NCBI GenBank assembly: GCA_910586855.1
Contig: CAJUJH010000001.1
Span: 887,339 to 951,338, forward strand
Direction of reading: 5' to 3'
DNA: 64,000 nucleotides
Source: Candidatus Gastranaerophilales bacterium
GTDB lineage: Bacteria > Cyanobacteriota > Vampirovibrionia > Gastranaerophilales > Gastranaerophilaceae
Positions 8,212 to 16,374 of the stretch are shown here, piece by piece. The translations under genes were made by a program, and so were the position numbers. The notes beneath the pieces are model-generated. The model was given only the letters and a program-made list of their open reading frames with translations, had not been told where the DNA came from and did not search any database. How positions within the stretch are numbered: position 1 is the first letter of the stretch; every line of letters starts with the position of its first letter.

Positions 8212-8925
8212 ATGGGACTAGCAGCAAGCCAAGGTAGATTGTTATTATTGACAGCGCGCAAAAGTGATTTAGAGCTGCAAGCACAAAGCATCACTCAGCA
8301 GCGATTACTGCTCGCTATACAACAAGAAACAATTGCCGAAGAATATGCCGATAAAACCAATAACCAAATTTTTCAAATAAGACTGGACGGTGCAAGTGAG
8401 TATTCACCTTTGTCTATTGCATCTTTAAACTCTCTTTTGAATGGCAATGCAACTTCTGACTATAAATTAAGTGCTGATAAATCAGAAGTTACAAGTGGTA
8501 AATATGGTATTTTTGATACAAGAACCAATAAATACATTGACCCTAAAGACATCAAGGGTGATACAGGAAATACTCCTTACAGCAAATTACAACAAAACCT
8601 TGAAAGCGGCGCCTGGGTTATTAGAACTCCGGAGACAAGAGTTGAAGCAGCCGCGGGAGCATCTGGAACCAAAGAAGTAAAAACTATGGGCGACCTTATG
8701 ATTGGAGCTGATTCAAGATTTAGGCAAACATACTTTACTCAGGATGATAACAAGGCAAAAGCTGATTATGACAAAGCTATGGCTCGCGTTCAACGTTTAG
8801 ATAAGCAGCTTGAATTAAAATTAAATCAGGTTGAAACACAGCATAAAGCAGTTGAAACCGAAGTTGAATCTGTTGATAAGATTATTTCTAATAACATCGA
8901 AAGTTCATTTAAATACTTTAGCTAA
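8212..8925 (+). CDS. Coiled-coil protein of an undescribed family (member 1)
   Basis: 237 residues, no recognised domain. The first 50 residues (start MGLAASQGRLLLLTARKSDL) are an amphipathic, Gln-rich helix; the middle (about 55-175) looks mixed; the last 60 are coiled coil ending 'EVESVDKIISNNIESSFKYFS'. Both ends resemble the protein at 62684-63175, which ends 'ELESLDSAISNDIKNGAIKLTS', so the two are paralogues differing mainly in the central part. There is no classical signal peptide. Conserved ends around a variable middle are seen in some exported filament or secretion substrates, but this is only an analogy. Strong Shine-Dalgarno (AAAGGTGG) and the tandem-dyad element upstream. Confidence 0.65.
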   Translation: MGLAASQGRLLLLTARKSDLELQAQSITQQRLLLAIQQETIAEEYADKTNNQIFQIRLDGASEYSPLSIASLNSLLNGNATSDYKLSADKSEVTSGKYGIFDTRTNKYIDPKDIKGDTGNTPYSKLQQNLESGAWVIRTPETRVEAAAGASGTKEVKTMGDLMIGADSRFRQTYFTQDDNKAKADYDKAMARVQRLDKQLELKLNQVETQHKAVETEVESVDKIISNNIESSFKYFS

Positions 8926-8944
8926 TAAGAAAGGATTAATAAAT

Positions 8945-8975
8945 AAAAAGCCGGTTTTAAAAAGCCGGCTTTTTT
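8945..8975. terminator. Bidirectional rho-independent terminator
   Basis: Ten-base stem AAAAAGCCGG / CCGGCTTTTT (8945-8954 with 8965-8974) flanked by an A-run on the left and a T-run on the right. It lies between the convergent ends of the coiled-coil gene and hisF and can serve both. Confidence 0.8.
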
Positions 8976-8979
8976 ATAA

Positions 8980-9741
8980 TTAAACTTTTCTTGTTTTGAT
9001 TCCCGCCTGTAAAAGTTCATCCTTTAATTTCTTAACAGGAAGTGTATCAAAGTGAAAAATTGATGCAGCAAGTGCAGCATCTACATTTGTTTTATTAAAT
9101 ACTTCGACAAAATGTTCGGTGTTTGGACCTGCTCCTCCTGATGCTATGACAGGAATTTGGACATTTTTTGATACTAAATTATTCATATTAATGTCAAATC
9201 CTTTTTGTGTACCGTCATAGTCCATTGAGGTTAAAAGGATTTCCCCGGCGCCTCGCTGCTCTACTTCTTTAGCCCAATCAATAAGCTTGATACCGGTATT
9301 TTTTTTACCGGCATTTATAAATACATAATATTCATTATCAATTTTTTTGGCATCAATTGCCGAAACTATACACTGTGAACCAAAATAATTGGCGCAATCG
9401 CTAATGATATCAGGGTTTTTAACAGCAGCCGAATTGAATGAAATCTTATCGGCACCGGCTGAAAGAATTTGCCTTATATCTTCAATATCAGATATTCCGC
9501 CTCCAACGGTAAATGGTATAAAAACTTCGCGCGCAACACGTTCAACAAGCTCAACAATTGTCTTTCTTTTTTCATTAGTTGCTGTGATATCAAGAAACAC
9601 AAGCTCATCAGCGCCCTCATCAGAATATTTTTTTGCCAAACTTACAGGGTTGCCTGCGTATCTTAAATTTTCAAAGTTTATACCTTTAACGGTTTGACCG
9701 TTTTTAACATCAAGGCATGGAATAATCCTTTTTGTAAGCAT
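8980..9741 (-). CDS. hisF: Imidazole glycerol phosphate synthase, cyclase subunit HisF
   Basis: Makes imidazole glycerol phosphate and AICAR from PRFAR using ammonia from HisH. The (beta-alpha)8 barrel motifs are clear: 'IIPCLDVKNGQTVKG' at the start with the catalytic Asp, 'DELVFLDITAT', 'PFTVGGGI', 'SAIDAKK' with the second catalytic Asp, and 'IPVIASGGAG'. Length (253) is typical. No other his gene is visible on either side, so it is an orphan. Shine-Dalgarno AAGGAT precedes the ATG. Confidence 0.96.
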   Translation of the reverse strand: MLTKRIIPCLDVKNGQTVKGINFENLRYAGNPVSLAKKYSDEGADELVFLDITATNEKRKTIVELVERVAREVFIPFTVGGGISDIEDIRQILSAGADKISFNSAAVKNPDIISDCANYFGSQCIVSAIDAKKIDNEYYVFINAGKKNTGIKLIDWAKEVEQRGAGEILLTSMDYDGTQKGFDINMNNLVSKNVQIPVIASGGAGPNTEHFVEVFNKTNVDAALAASIFHFDTLPVKKLKDELLQAGIKTRKV

Positions 9742-9763
9742 TTTAAATCCTTAACCTGATTTC

Positions 9764-10642
9764 TTAAAAATCAAGATTCATCTTTGAAAATTGTACAATT
9801 TGGTTTTTACCGCGCTTTTTGGCACTGTATAAGGCATGTTCAGCGTATCTTATAATGGTGTTTGAGTTTTCTTCTACATTTTCTAAGAAAGGATATGCAG
9901 AAATCCCGCCTGAAATTGTAATCGGGTGCCTTTCTTCTTCTGAAGCTGGAATAAATTCCATTTTTTCAATATCACGGCGGAAGCGTTCTGCAAAAATAAA
10001 TGCCTGTTCTTCTGATGTATTTGGAAGCACGAGGATAAATTCTTCATCGCCGTAACGTGTTAAAATATCTTCTTTTCTGATTAGCGCTTCAAGCATTTGG
10101 GCAATTTTTTTCAATAATACATCGCCCCAATCGTAACCATACATATCATTTACAGTCTTAAAGAAATCAATATCAATTAAAACACAAGAAAGGCTTGTGT
10201 TATAACGTTTTGCACGTGAAATTTCAGCATCAAGTCTTGAATGCAGATATTTTCTATTGTATAAACCTGTTAATTCATCGGTAATTGCAATGGTTTTAAG
10301 GTTATTTTTATATTTCATAACCTTACCGAGTGAATCAACACGTGTTGTTAATTCTTTTGGATTTATAGGACGTTTGATAAAATCAAAAGATTCAGCTCTT
10401 ACGGTTAAATCTTCAGGTATTTCATCTACTGCAACCAGAAGTCCTGCATCAAATTTTGTGACAGCACATGTCTCTTTGACCTTATCAAGCGGCATATCAA
10501 AAATCATAACAGAAGGATTTACTTCTTTATAGTTTTGAATATCATTGACAGAAAAGCGTCTTACCATATAATCGCCGCTCATCATCAATATTTCTTCTAT
10601 ATTGTTTTTTGAATCATTGTCGCTGTAGATAATTACGTTCAT
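9764..10642 (-). CDS. Receiver-like plus GGDEF protein (diguanylate cyclase-like) with altered active site
   Basis: Residues 1-105 form a receiver-like domain: 'IIYSDND' in place of the usual acidic pair, 'VMIFDMP' with the candidate phospho-acceptor D49, and 'FDFIKRP' with the conserved Lys. Residues 118-285 are a GGDEF domain with 'DELTGLYNRKYL', metal-binding 'DIDFFK' and 'YAEHALYSAKKRGKNQI'. The signature itself reads R196-Y-G-D-E-E-F, so the second Gly of GGEEF is Asp. The inhibitory site R189-x-x-D192 is intact, five residues before the signature. Activity is uncertain: it may make little c-di-GMP, or act as a c-di-GMP sensor. Lies 22 bp before hisF on the same strand. Confidence 0.88.
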   Translation of the reverse strand: MNVIIYSDNDSKNNIEEILMMSGDYMVRRFSVNDIQNYKEVNPSVMIFDMPLDKVKETCAVTKFDAGLLVAVDEIPEDLTVRAESFDFIKRPINPKELTTRVDSLGKVMKYKNNLKTIAITDELTGLYNRKYLHSRLDAEISRAKRYNTSLSCVLIDIDFFKTVNDMYGYDWGDVLLKKIAQMLEALIRKEDILTRYGDEEFILVLPNTSEEQAFIFAERFRRDIEKMEFIPASEEERHPITISGGISAYPFLENVEENSNTIIRYAEHALYSAKKRGKNQIVQFSKMNLDF

Positions 10643-10652
10643 ATATTTTTCC

Positions 10653-11036
10653 TTATTTTATATTAATTTCAAGGTTAACTACTCTGTATCTTGGTATTTC
10701 AATATTACTTGAATTTGGCAATTTAATTTTTATAACAAAAGTATCAAGGAAGACAACTTTACACAAGCTGCTTTGAACCGCTTTTGAAAAAGGGGAAGTT
10801 CTGTATGTTATATAATCCGCATATATGTTAAACGGGTCCTCTACCCTGATATAGCTTTTTTCTATTCCTTTTTGTTTAATTGTAATTAAGCCGTCTGTTA
10901 CAGACATAAATTTACCGGTTATGGTTTCTGTTGGTAAATTTAGATTGTCTGCAGCATAACTTTTTGTAAAGCATCCTGATATAAAGAATCCAAATGCAAT
11001 AAAGGATATTATAAAAATTTTCAAGATAGTTTTCAA
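10653..11036 (-). CDS. Small predicted lipoprotein
   Basis: 127 residues. A lysine, a hydrophobic stretch and the lipobox 'FFISGC' (Cys 22) mark it for lipid modification by Lgt, whose gene is at 37.6 kb. The mature part is about 100 residues of beta-strand-rich sequence, e.g. 'ETITGKFMSVTDGLITIKQ' and 'CKVVFLDTFVIKIKLP'. No family recognised. Ends 11 bp before the GGDEF gene on the same strand, so the two may be co-transcribed. Confidence 0.65.
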   Translation of the reverse strand: MKTILKIFIISFIAFGFFISGCFTKSYAADNLNLPTETITGKFMSVTDGLITIKQKGIEKSYIRVEDPFNIYADYITYRTSPFSKAVQSSLCKVVFLDTFVIKIKLPNSSNIEIPRYRVVNLEINIK

Positions 11037-11191
11037 AATTTAGTCCCTGTTATTGTTTATGACTTTATTGAAATAAGTATATCATATTTTCGTTTATATG
11101 GTTTATTTTTTAACATCTTTTTTCATACATATGAATTATTAATTTTTATTAACTTTTCTATAAACTATAAATATATAAAGGAGTTTTGGCA

Positions 11192-12508
11192 TTGCCCCGG
11201 CCGTTAAGAAAAGACTATTATAATGAAGCATTGCAATATTCTTACGCAAACCACCATGGTGTAAGGCAAAACAGAGCTGCAAATACTTATAGCGGAAATT
11301 ATGCGATTAACAATACCTTAAGACCTGCAGGAAATATGGCACATATTAAGGCAAACACTGTAAAGTATCCATCTCCTGTAAGGCAGAATCCAAAAGCCGC
11401 AAAAGTACCAAAAAGGAAACTGAAAAAGGGGCTCAACCCGCTGCAGCTTTTAATCAAGCTCGTATTTTCACTGTGTTTTTTTGCTGCCCTTGTTTATTAT
11501 GTTTTTCCATATAATTTTGTAAACTATTTTGAACCTATGCTATTAAACAGGGTTTTAAACAAAAATGTTAAATTTAATGCAAAAGAATTTGTTATGCCAA
11601 CGGCAAAATACCTTGCTAATTCAAATTTTAATAACGAGAGATTAATTGTTCCATTAAGACATTCTAAAGCGCAAATGGTTCCCCTTGCACCATCTTCAAG
11701 ATTTTACGCCCTTGAAGATAAATTAAATACTCTTGCTTTAAAATATCCTCAAATTCAACCATCTATTTATGTTTGGGATTATACAAAATCAAGAAGTGCT
11801 GAGATAAATTCCAATGCCATATATCCTTCTGCAAGTATTATTAAGCTACCTATTCTTGTTGAATTGTTAAAATATTCTGAATCCTTAAAAAAGGCAGGAT
11901 ATGACCCGATTGATTTTCATTCAAAACTTCAATTTAATGAAATCTACAGAACAGAAGGTTCCGGTACTATGCAATATGAAGCATCGGGCGTTTATCACTC
12001 GATACACCATCTTGCAAGTATTATGATTCAATCGTCAGATAACTCTGCAACAAATATGCTGCTTGAACAAATTGGCGGAATGGAGGGGCTAAATTCTGCT
12101 GCAAGGAATTGGGGATTGCCATCTACCCAAATGACAAACTGGCTTCCCGATTTAAAGGGTACAAATACAGTCAGTGCAAAAGATATGGCAACACTTCTAT
12201 ATAATATTGATAACCCTAAATTCTTAAATAGTAATTCAAAATATGCAATTCAACAGTATATGTCAAATGTCCATAATACAACATTAATTAAAGCAGGGCT
12301 TCCAAAAGATGCTGAATTTCTCCACAAAACCGGAGATATCGGTACAATGCTTGGCGATGCAGGAATTGTATATGCTCCATCCGGCAGAAAGTATATTGTT
12401 GTAATATTAACAAAGCGTAATTTTAATGATTATTCTGCACGAGATTTCATCCAGCAGGCTTCAAGTTTAATTTATAAATCTGTTATTGAAAATGCAGACG
12501 TCTATTGA
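11192..12508 (+). CDS. Membrane-anchored class A beta-lactamase-like serine hydrolase
   Basis: A Tyr/Asn-rich cytoplasmic tail, one transmembrane helix at about 82-106, a linker, then a penicillin-recognising serine hydrolase domain. All three motifs are present: S215-I-I-K218, S282-D-N284 and K379-T-G381. The omega-loop, however, reads W-L-P-D-L-K where class A beta-lactamases have W-E-P-E-L-N, so the deacylating Glu166 and Asn170 are missing. That favours a cell-wall peptidase or penicillin-binding role over antibiotic hydrolysis. I chose the TTG at 11192, 8 nt after AAGGAG; a TTG two codons earlier is only 2 nt from it. Confidence 0.83.
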   Translation: MPRPLRKDYYNEALQYSYANHHGVRQNRAANTYSGNYAINNTLRPAGNMAHIKANTVKYPSPVRQNPKAAKVPKRKLKKGLNPLQLLIKLVFSLCFFAALVYYVFPYNFVNYFEPMLLNRVLNKNVKFNAKEFVMPTAKYLANSNFNNERLIVPLRHSKAQMVPLAPSSRFYALEDKLNTLALKYPQIQPSIYVWDYTKSRSAEINSNAIYPSASIIKLPILVELLKYSESLKKAGYDPIDFHSKLQFNEIYRTEGSGTMQYEASGVYHSIHHLASIMIQSSDNSATNMLLEQIGGMEGLNSAARNWGLPSTQMTNWLPDLKGTNTVSAKDMATLLYNIDNPKFLNSNSKYAIQQYMSNVHNTTLIKAGLPKDAEFLHKTGDIGTMLGDAGIVYAPSGRKYIVVILTKRNFNDYSARDFIQQASSLIYKSVIENADVY

Positions 12509-12537
12509 TTTTTTAAGGAATTAAAAAAGTGTATTAT

Positions 12538-12580
12538 TTAAAATCCATCCTTATCGGTATTATCAAAGGATGGATTTTAA
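12538..12580. terminator. Bidirectional hairpin between convergent genes
   Basis: Fifteen-base perfect inverted repeat (12538-12552 with 12566-12580, core AATCCATCCTT/AAGGATGGATT) between the convergent serine hydrolase and aspS genes. Flanking A/T-rich bases allow termination either way, although no long uninterrupted T-run follows. Confidence 0.65.
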
Positions 12581-12611
12581 ATTCATTTTGAAATTTTTAA
12601 ATGTTCTGCAT

Positions 12612-14387
12612 CTATATTTTTACAGGGTTTCTGAGTCTTATATGTAATTCCCTCAATTGTTCTTCACTAGCAATTCCTGGGGCATTTGTCATTAAATCTT
12701 TTGCTTGTGAATTTTTTGGGAATGCGATAACGTCTCTTATTGAATTAGACCTTGTTAAAAGCGCTACAAGTCTGTCTAAACCAAGAGCTAAACCGCCATG
12801 CGGAGGTGTTCCGTATTGGAAAGCGTTAACAAGAAATTCAAATTTTTCTTGAATATCTTCTTCTGTAAGTCCAAGTGCCTTGAATGCCTTTTGTTGGATT
12901 TCTGCATCATGGATTCTGATGGACCCGCCACCAAGCTCGTTGCCATTGTAAACAACGTCATATGCGATTGATTTAACGTTTCCTTTATCGTTTTCAAGTT
13001 TATCAATATCTTCATAAGCAGGCATTGTAAAAGGATGGTGAACAGACACAAATCTATCATCTTCTTCTGAATATTCAAACAGAGGAAAATCAACCACCCA
13101 AAGAAGGTCATGCTGGTCTTTATCTATTAAACCTAATCTATCACCAAAGTACAATCTAAATCTGCCTAAAACATCAAATACAACCTTTGGCTTATCTGCC
13201 ACAAAGAACACGATATCGCCTTTTTCAGCTCCTGCTCTTTTTTGGATTTCATTAATCTGTTCTTCATTTAAGAATTTAAATACAGGAGATTTAACACTGC
13301 CGTCTTCAAGGTATGTAACCCAGGCTAAGCCTTTTGCGCCAAATTTAATTGCAAGGTTGCGTACATCATCCATTTCTTTTCTTGAATAGCCTGCAATGCC
13401 AGGGATTCTTATAGCACGAACCGTACCGCCTGCATTTATAACATTTTTAAATGCTTCAAAAGTTGAAGCTTCCATAATATCTGTCACATCAAAAAGCTCT
13501 AAACCAAATCTTGTATCAGGCTTATCTGAGCCGTATTTTTCCATAGCTTCTTTCCAGGTTAAGCGCTTAAACGGTGTTTGGATTTCAACACCTGCAGCTT
13601 TAAAGGCATCTTTTAATAAACCTTCTGTCATATTAAGAATATCTTCCTGTTCAACAAAGCTCATTTCAATATCTACCTGTGTAAATTCAGGCTGTCTGTC
13701 TGCTCTTAAATCTTCATCCCTGAAGCATTTTGCGATTTGATAATATTTTTCAATTCCGCCAACCATTAATAGCTGTTTAAAGATTTGCGGAGATTGGGGA
13801 AGTGCAAAGAATTTTCCGTCAAAAACTCTGCTTGGTACAAGATAATCCCTTGCACCTTCAGGAGTCGTTTTAATTAAAACCGGGGTTTCCACTTCCATAA
13901 AGTCTAAATTATTCAAATAATTTCTGATTGAAGTTACGATTTTATGTCTTAATTTAAGGTTATTTAGCATTTTTTCATTTCTTAAATCAAGATATCTGTA
14001 TTTTAATCTTATATCCTCTGAAACGCTGTCATCTTCTAACACAAAGGGTAAAGTTTTTGCAGCTGATAAAATTTTTATTTCATCAGGATATATTTCTATT
14101 GTTCCTGTTTGAAGACGTTCATTTATGGTGTCATCAGGTCTTTTTGAAACTTTACCTTTAACTTGTACAACAAATTCGCTTCTTAATTTGCCAAATGTCT
14201 CATAAACCCCAGGGTTGATTTTTGGGTCTGCAACAACCTGAAATAAACCGCTTCTATCTCTTATTTCAACAAAAATAATACCGCCAAGGTCACGAACTGT
14301 TGAAACCCAGCCTGCAAGCGTACATTCTTTTCCAATAAATTCTTCTGTAATTTCTGTACAATTTTGTTTTTTATAGGTTAATTCCAT
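12612..14387 (-). CDS. aspS: Aspartyl-tRNA synthetase
   Basis: Charges tRNA-Asp. Bacterial-type AspRS of 591 residues: an N-terminal OB-fold anticodon domain ('LAGWVSTVRDLGGIIFVEIRD'-like start), class II motif 2 'FRDEDLRADRQPEFTQVDIE', the GAD insertion domain typical of bacteria, and motif 3 'GGLALGLDRLVALL' near the C-terminus. Shine-Dalgarno AAAGGAC before the ATG. Whether it is discriminating or also charges tRNA-Asn cannot be told without asnS/gatCAB, which are not in view. Confidence 0.97.
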   Translation of the reverse strand: MELTYKKQNCTEITEEFIGKECTLAGWVSTVRDLGGIIFVEIRDRSGLFQVVADPKINPGVYETFGKLRSEFVVQVKGKVSKRPDDTINERLQTGTIEIYPDEIKILSAAKTLPFVLEDDSVSEDIRLKYRYLDLRNEKMLNNLKLRHKIVTSIRNYLNNLDFMEVETPVLIKTTPEGARDYLVPSRVFDGKFFALPQSPQIFKQLLMVGGIEKYYQIAKCFRDEDLRADRQPEFTQVDIEMSFVEQEDILNMTEGLLKDAFKAAGVEIQTPFKRLTWKEAMEKYGSDKPDTRFGLELFDVTDIMEASTFEAFKNVINAGGTVRAIRIPGIAGYSRKEMDDVRNLAIKFGAKGLAWVTYLEDGSVKSPVFKFLNEEQINEIQKRAGAEKGDIVFFVADKPKVVFDVLGRFRLYFGDRLGLIDKDQHDLLWVVDFPLFEYSEEDDRFVSVHHPFTMPAYEDIDKLENDKGNVKSIAYDVVYNGNELGGGSIRIHDAEIQQKAFKALGLTEEDIQEKFEFLVNAFQYGTPPHGGLALGLDRLVALLTRSNSIRDVIAFPKNSQAKDLMTNAPGIASEEQLRELHIRLRNPVKI

Positions 14388-14604
14388 AAAACTCTGTCCT
14401 TTTTAATATGTTCTTTTAGCTATGATTATAAAATAAACATGCTAAATTAGACAAATATTTTATAAATAATAAAATTCTTTATGCTTAATAAAGTAAGCAA
14501 ATTTTGTAAAAAATTTTGAAAAAATGCTTTCAAGTTAAATGTTTGGTATACAATTTTGTTCATAAAAATTATAGTTTACAACTAGAGAGTTGAAAGGAAA
14601 AATT

Positions 14605-14910
14605 ATGGACGAAAAAACTATAGGAATTTTTGGAACAATTGCAGTTATTCTTTTGGGTGTAATTGGTTCTTTGCTTGCATGGTGCCTTGGCGGTAAAGAT
14701 TTGCAAGGCAACAAAAGAGAAGTGATAAGACAAATGCTTAATTTTGAAATTACATTAATTATCGTTTCTTTTCTTGCAATTATTCCCCTTGTAGGTTTAA
14801 TTGTAGGATTAGCAGTTCTTGTTGCAAATATTATTTTTGCAATTAAATCATTTAAAGCATTTAATAACGATGCAGAATTTAAAGCACCTGCTTATCAATT
14901 TGTAAAATAA
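14605..14910 (+). CDS. Small DUF4870/Tic20-like membrane protein
   Basis: 101 residues with hydrophobic segments at about 7-25, 45-62 and 62-83. The pattern charged loop, 'QMLNFEITLII', two more helices and a C-terminal 'APAYQFV' resembles the DUF4870 family, whose function is unknown. The frame could begin at a TTG five codons earlier, but an AAAGGA ribosome-binding site lies inside that stretch, placing the start at ATG 14605. An extended -10 (TGGTATACAAT) lies about 50 bp upstream. Monocistronic, with its own terminator. Confidence 0.75.
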   Translation: MDEKTIGIFGTIAVILLGVIGSLLAWCLGGKDLQGNKREVIRQMLNFEITLIIVSFLAIIPLVGLIVGLAVLVANIIFAIKSFKAFNNDAEFKAPAYQFVK

Positions 14911-14930
14911 TTAAACTTTTATTTAAACAT

Positions 14931-14961
14931 ATACGGGCTTAGTATTTTACTATGCCCGTAT
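14931..14961 (+). terminator. Terminator hairpin after the DUF4870-like gene
   Basis: ATACGGGC (14931-14938) pairs with GCCCGTAT (14954-14961), with a further AGT/ACT pairing inside the loop. It is followed by TATTTATAT rather than a pure T-run. Confidence 0.6.
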
Positions 14962-15000
14962 TATTTATATAAAATTTATTTTCCTTGTTTTCTTCTAACT

Positions 15001-15062
15001 TTGTAATACAATGTTTTTGATAATATATTTTTCGCCGGGTCGGAATTAAAAACCTTACCGGC
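15001..15062 (+). promoter_or_regulatory. metK promoter and 5'-terminal hairpin
   Basis: TTGTAA (15001-15006), a 17-bp spacer and TATATT (15024-15029) predict a start of transcription near 15036, at the base of a hairpin: GCCGG (15034-15038) pairs with CCGGC (15058-15062), with inner GT-GG/CC-TAC pairs. The message would then begin with this stem, about 12 nt before the AAGGAG Shine-Dalgarno. It is too small for SAM-I; it may stabilise the mRNA or be a compact ligand-binding leader. Confidence 0.4.
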
Positions 15063-15087
15063 TTAAATAGAAATTAAGGAGAAAAAG

Positions 15088-16353
15088 ATGACATTAAAGA
15101 ATTTTTTATTTACGTCTGAATCTGTAACTGAAGGGCATCCTGACAAGGTTTGCGACCAAATATCAGATGCTATTCTTGATGAATTTTTAACTCGCGACCC
15201 CAATTCAAGAGTTGCGGCAGAAACTACCGTAACAACAGGTATGGCGCTAGTGTGCGGTGAAATATCATCAAGCTGCTATGTTGATATTCCATCAGTTGTA
15301 AGAAATACGATTAAATCAATCGGCTATAAAGGCGAAGAAGGCGGCGGATTTGACTATAAAACATGTGCGGTTTTAACAAGCATAGATGAACAGTCAACAG
15401 ATATCGCAGGCGGTGTTAACAAAGCGCTTGAGACAAGAAATGATAATTCTGATGTTTCAACAACAGAAACTGACGATATAGGTGCAGGTGACCAGGGTAT
15501 TATGTTTGGCTATGCCTGCAATGAAACCCCTGAATTAATGCCTCTGCCTATTTCACTTGCTCACAGATTGTCATTTAGATTGGCTGAAATCAGAAAGCAG
15601 CATATTGTAAATTATTTAAGACCGGATGGTAAATCCCAGGTGACTGTTGAATACAGAGAAGGAAAACCATTTAGAATTGATACAATAGTTTTATCAACCC
15701 AGCATGACCCTGAAATTAACGGTATTTCAGATAACAAAAAGGTTCAGGAAATCATCAGGGAAGATTTAATTAAATATGTAATTGATTATGTTTTCCAAAA
15801 TGAAGCTATCAAACCTGATTCAACCACTAAATACTTAATTAATCCATCAGGAAGATTTGTAATTGGTGGTCCTCAAGGGGATGCCGGTTTAACTGGAAGA
15901 AAAATCATAGTTGATACTTATGGCGGATATGCTCGTCATGGCGGCGGCGCATTTTCAGGAAAAGACCCGACCAAGGTAGACAGAAGTGCTGCATACGCTG
16001 CAAGATGGGTAGCAAAAAATATTGTAGCTGCAGGTTTGGCTGAAAAATGCGAAATTGAGCTTGCTTATGCAATCGGTGTAAGCCGTCCTGTTTCTGTATT
16101 GGTTGATACATTTGGTACCGGCAAAGTTTCAGATGAAGCATTATCTGAAATTGTTCAAAGAAACTTTGACCTAAGACCAAACGCTATTATTAAACAGTTT
16201 GATTTGAGAAATCTTCCCGCTAAAAATGGTGGCAGATTCTATTCAAGACTTGCCGCATATGGACACATTGGGCGTACCGATTTTCCTGTTCCATGGGAAG
16301 AAATCCAAATGGCTAAAAAACTTGAATCAGAAGCCCTTGCGCTTCGTGCTTAA
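15088..16353 (+). CDS. metK: S-adenosylmethionine synthetase
   Basis: Makes S-adenosylmethionine from methionine and ATP. Strong motifs: 'GHPDKVCDQISDAILD' near the start, 'GAGDQGIMFGYA' (ATP-binding signature), and 'GGGAFSGKDPTKVDRSAAY' (phosphate-binding loop). At 421 residues it is longer than many bacterial enzymes (about 385-400) and closer to the cyanobacterial length. AAGGAG ribosome-binding site. The DciA-like gene follows after 21 bp on the same strand. Confidence 0.97.
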   Translation: MTLKNFLFTSESVTEGHPDKVCDQISDAILDEFLTRDPNSRVAAETTVTTGMALVCGEISSSCYVDIPSVVRNTIKSIGYKGEEGGGFDYKTCAVLTSIDEQSTDIAGGVNKALETRNDNSDVSTTETDDIGAGDQGIMFGYACNETPELMPLPISLAHRLSFRLAEIRKQHIVNYLRPDGKSQVTVEYREGKPFRIDTIVLSTQHDPEINGISDNKKVQEIIREDLIKYVIDYVFQNEAIKPDSTTKYLINPSGRFVIGGPQGDAGLTGRKIIVDTYGGYARHGGGAFSGKDPTKVDRSAAYAARWVAKNIVAAGLAEKCEIELAYAIGVSRPVSVLVDTFGTGKVSDEALSEIVQRNFDLRPNAIIKQFDLRNLPAKNGGRFYSRLAAYGHIGRTDFPVPWEEIQMAKKLESEALALRA

Positions 16354-16374
16354 AAATCTTAAAATAAAGGTATA

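Noticed and set aside
11192..12508. Antibiotic-resistance beta-lactamase
   Set aside because: The omega-loop Glu166 and Asn170 are missing and the protein is membrane-anchored with a long cytoplasmic tail, which fits a cell-wall enzyme better.
14911..15087. SAM-I or other known SAM riboswitch ahead of metK
   Set aside because: The interval after the upstream terminator is too short for SAM-I, and I cannot match it to SAM-II, SAM-III or later classes by eye. Kept only as an uncharacterised hairpin.
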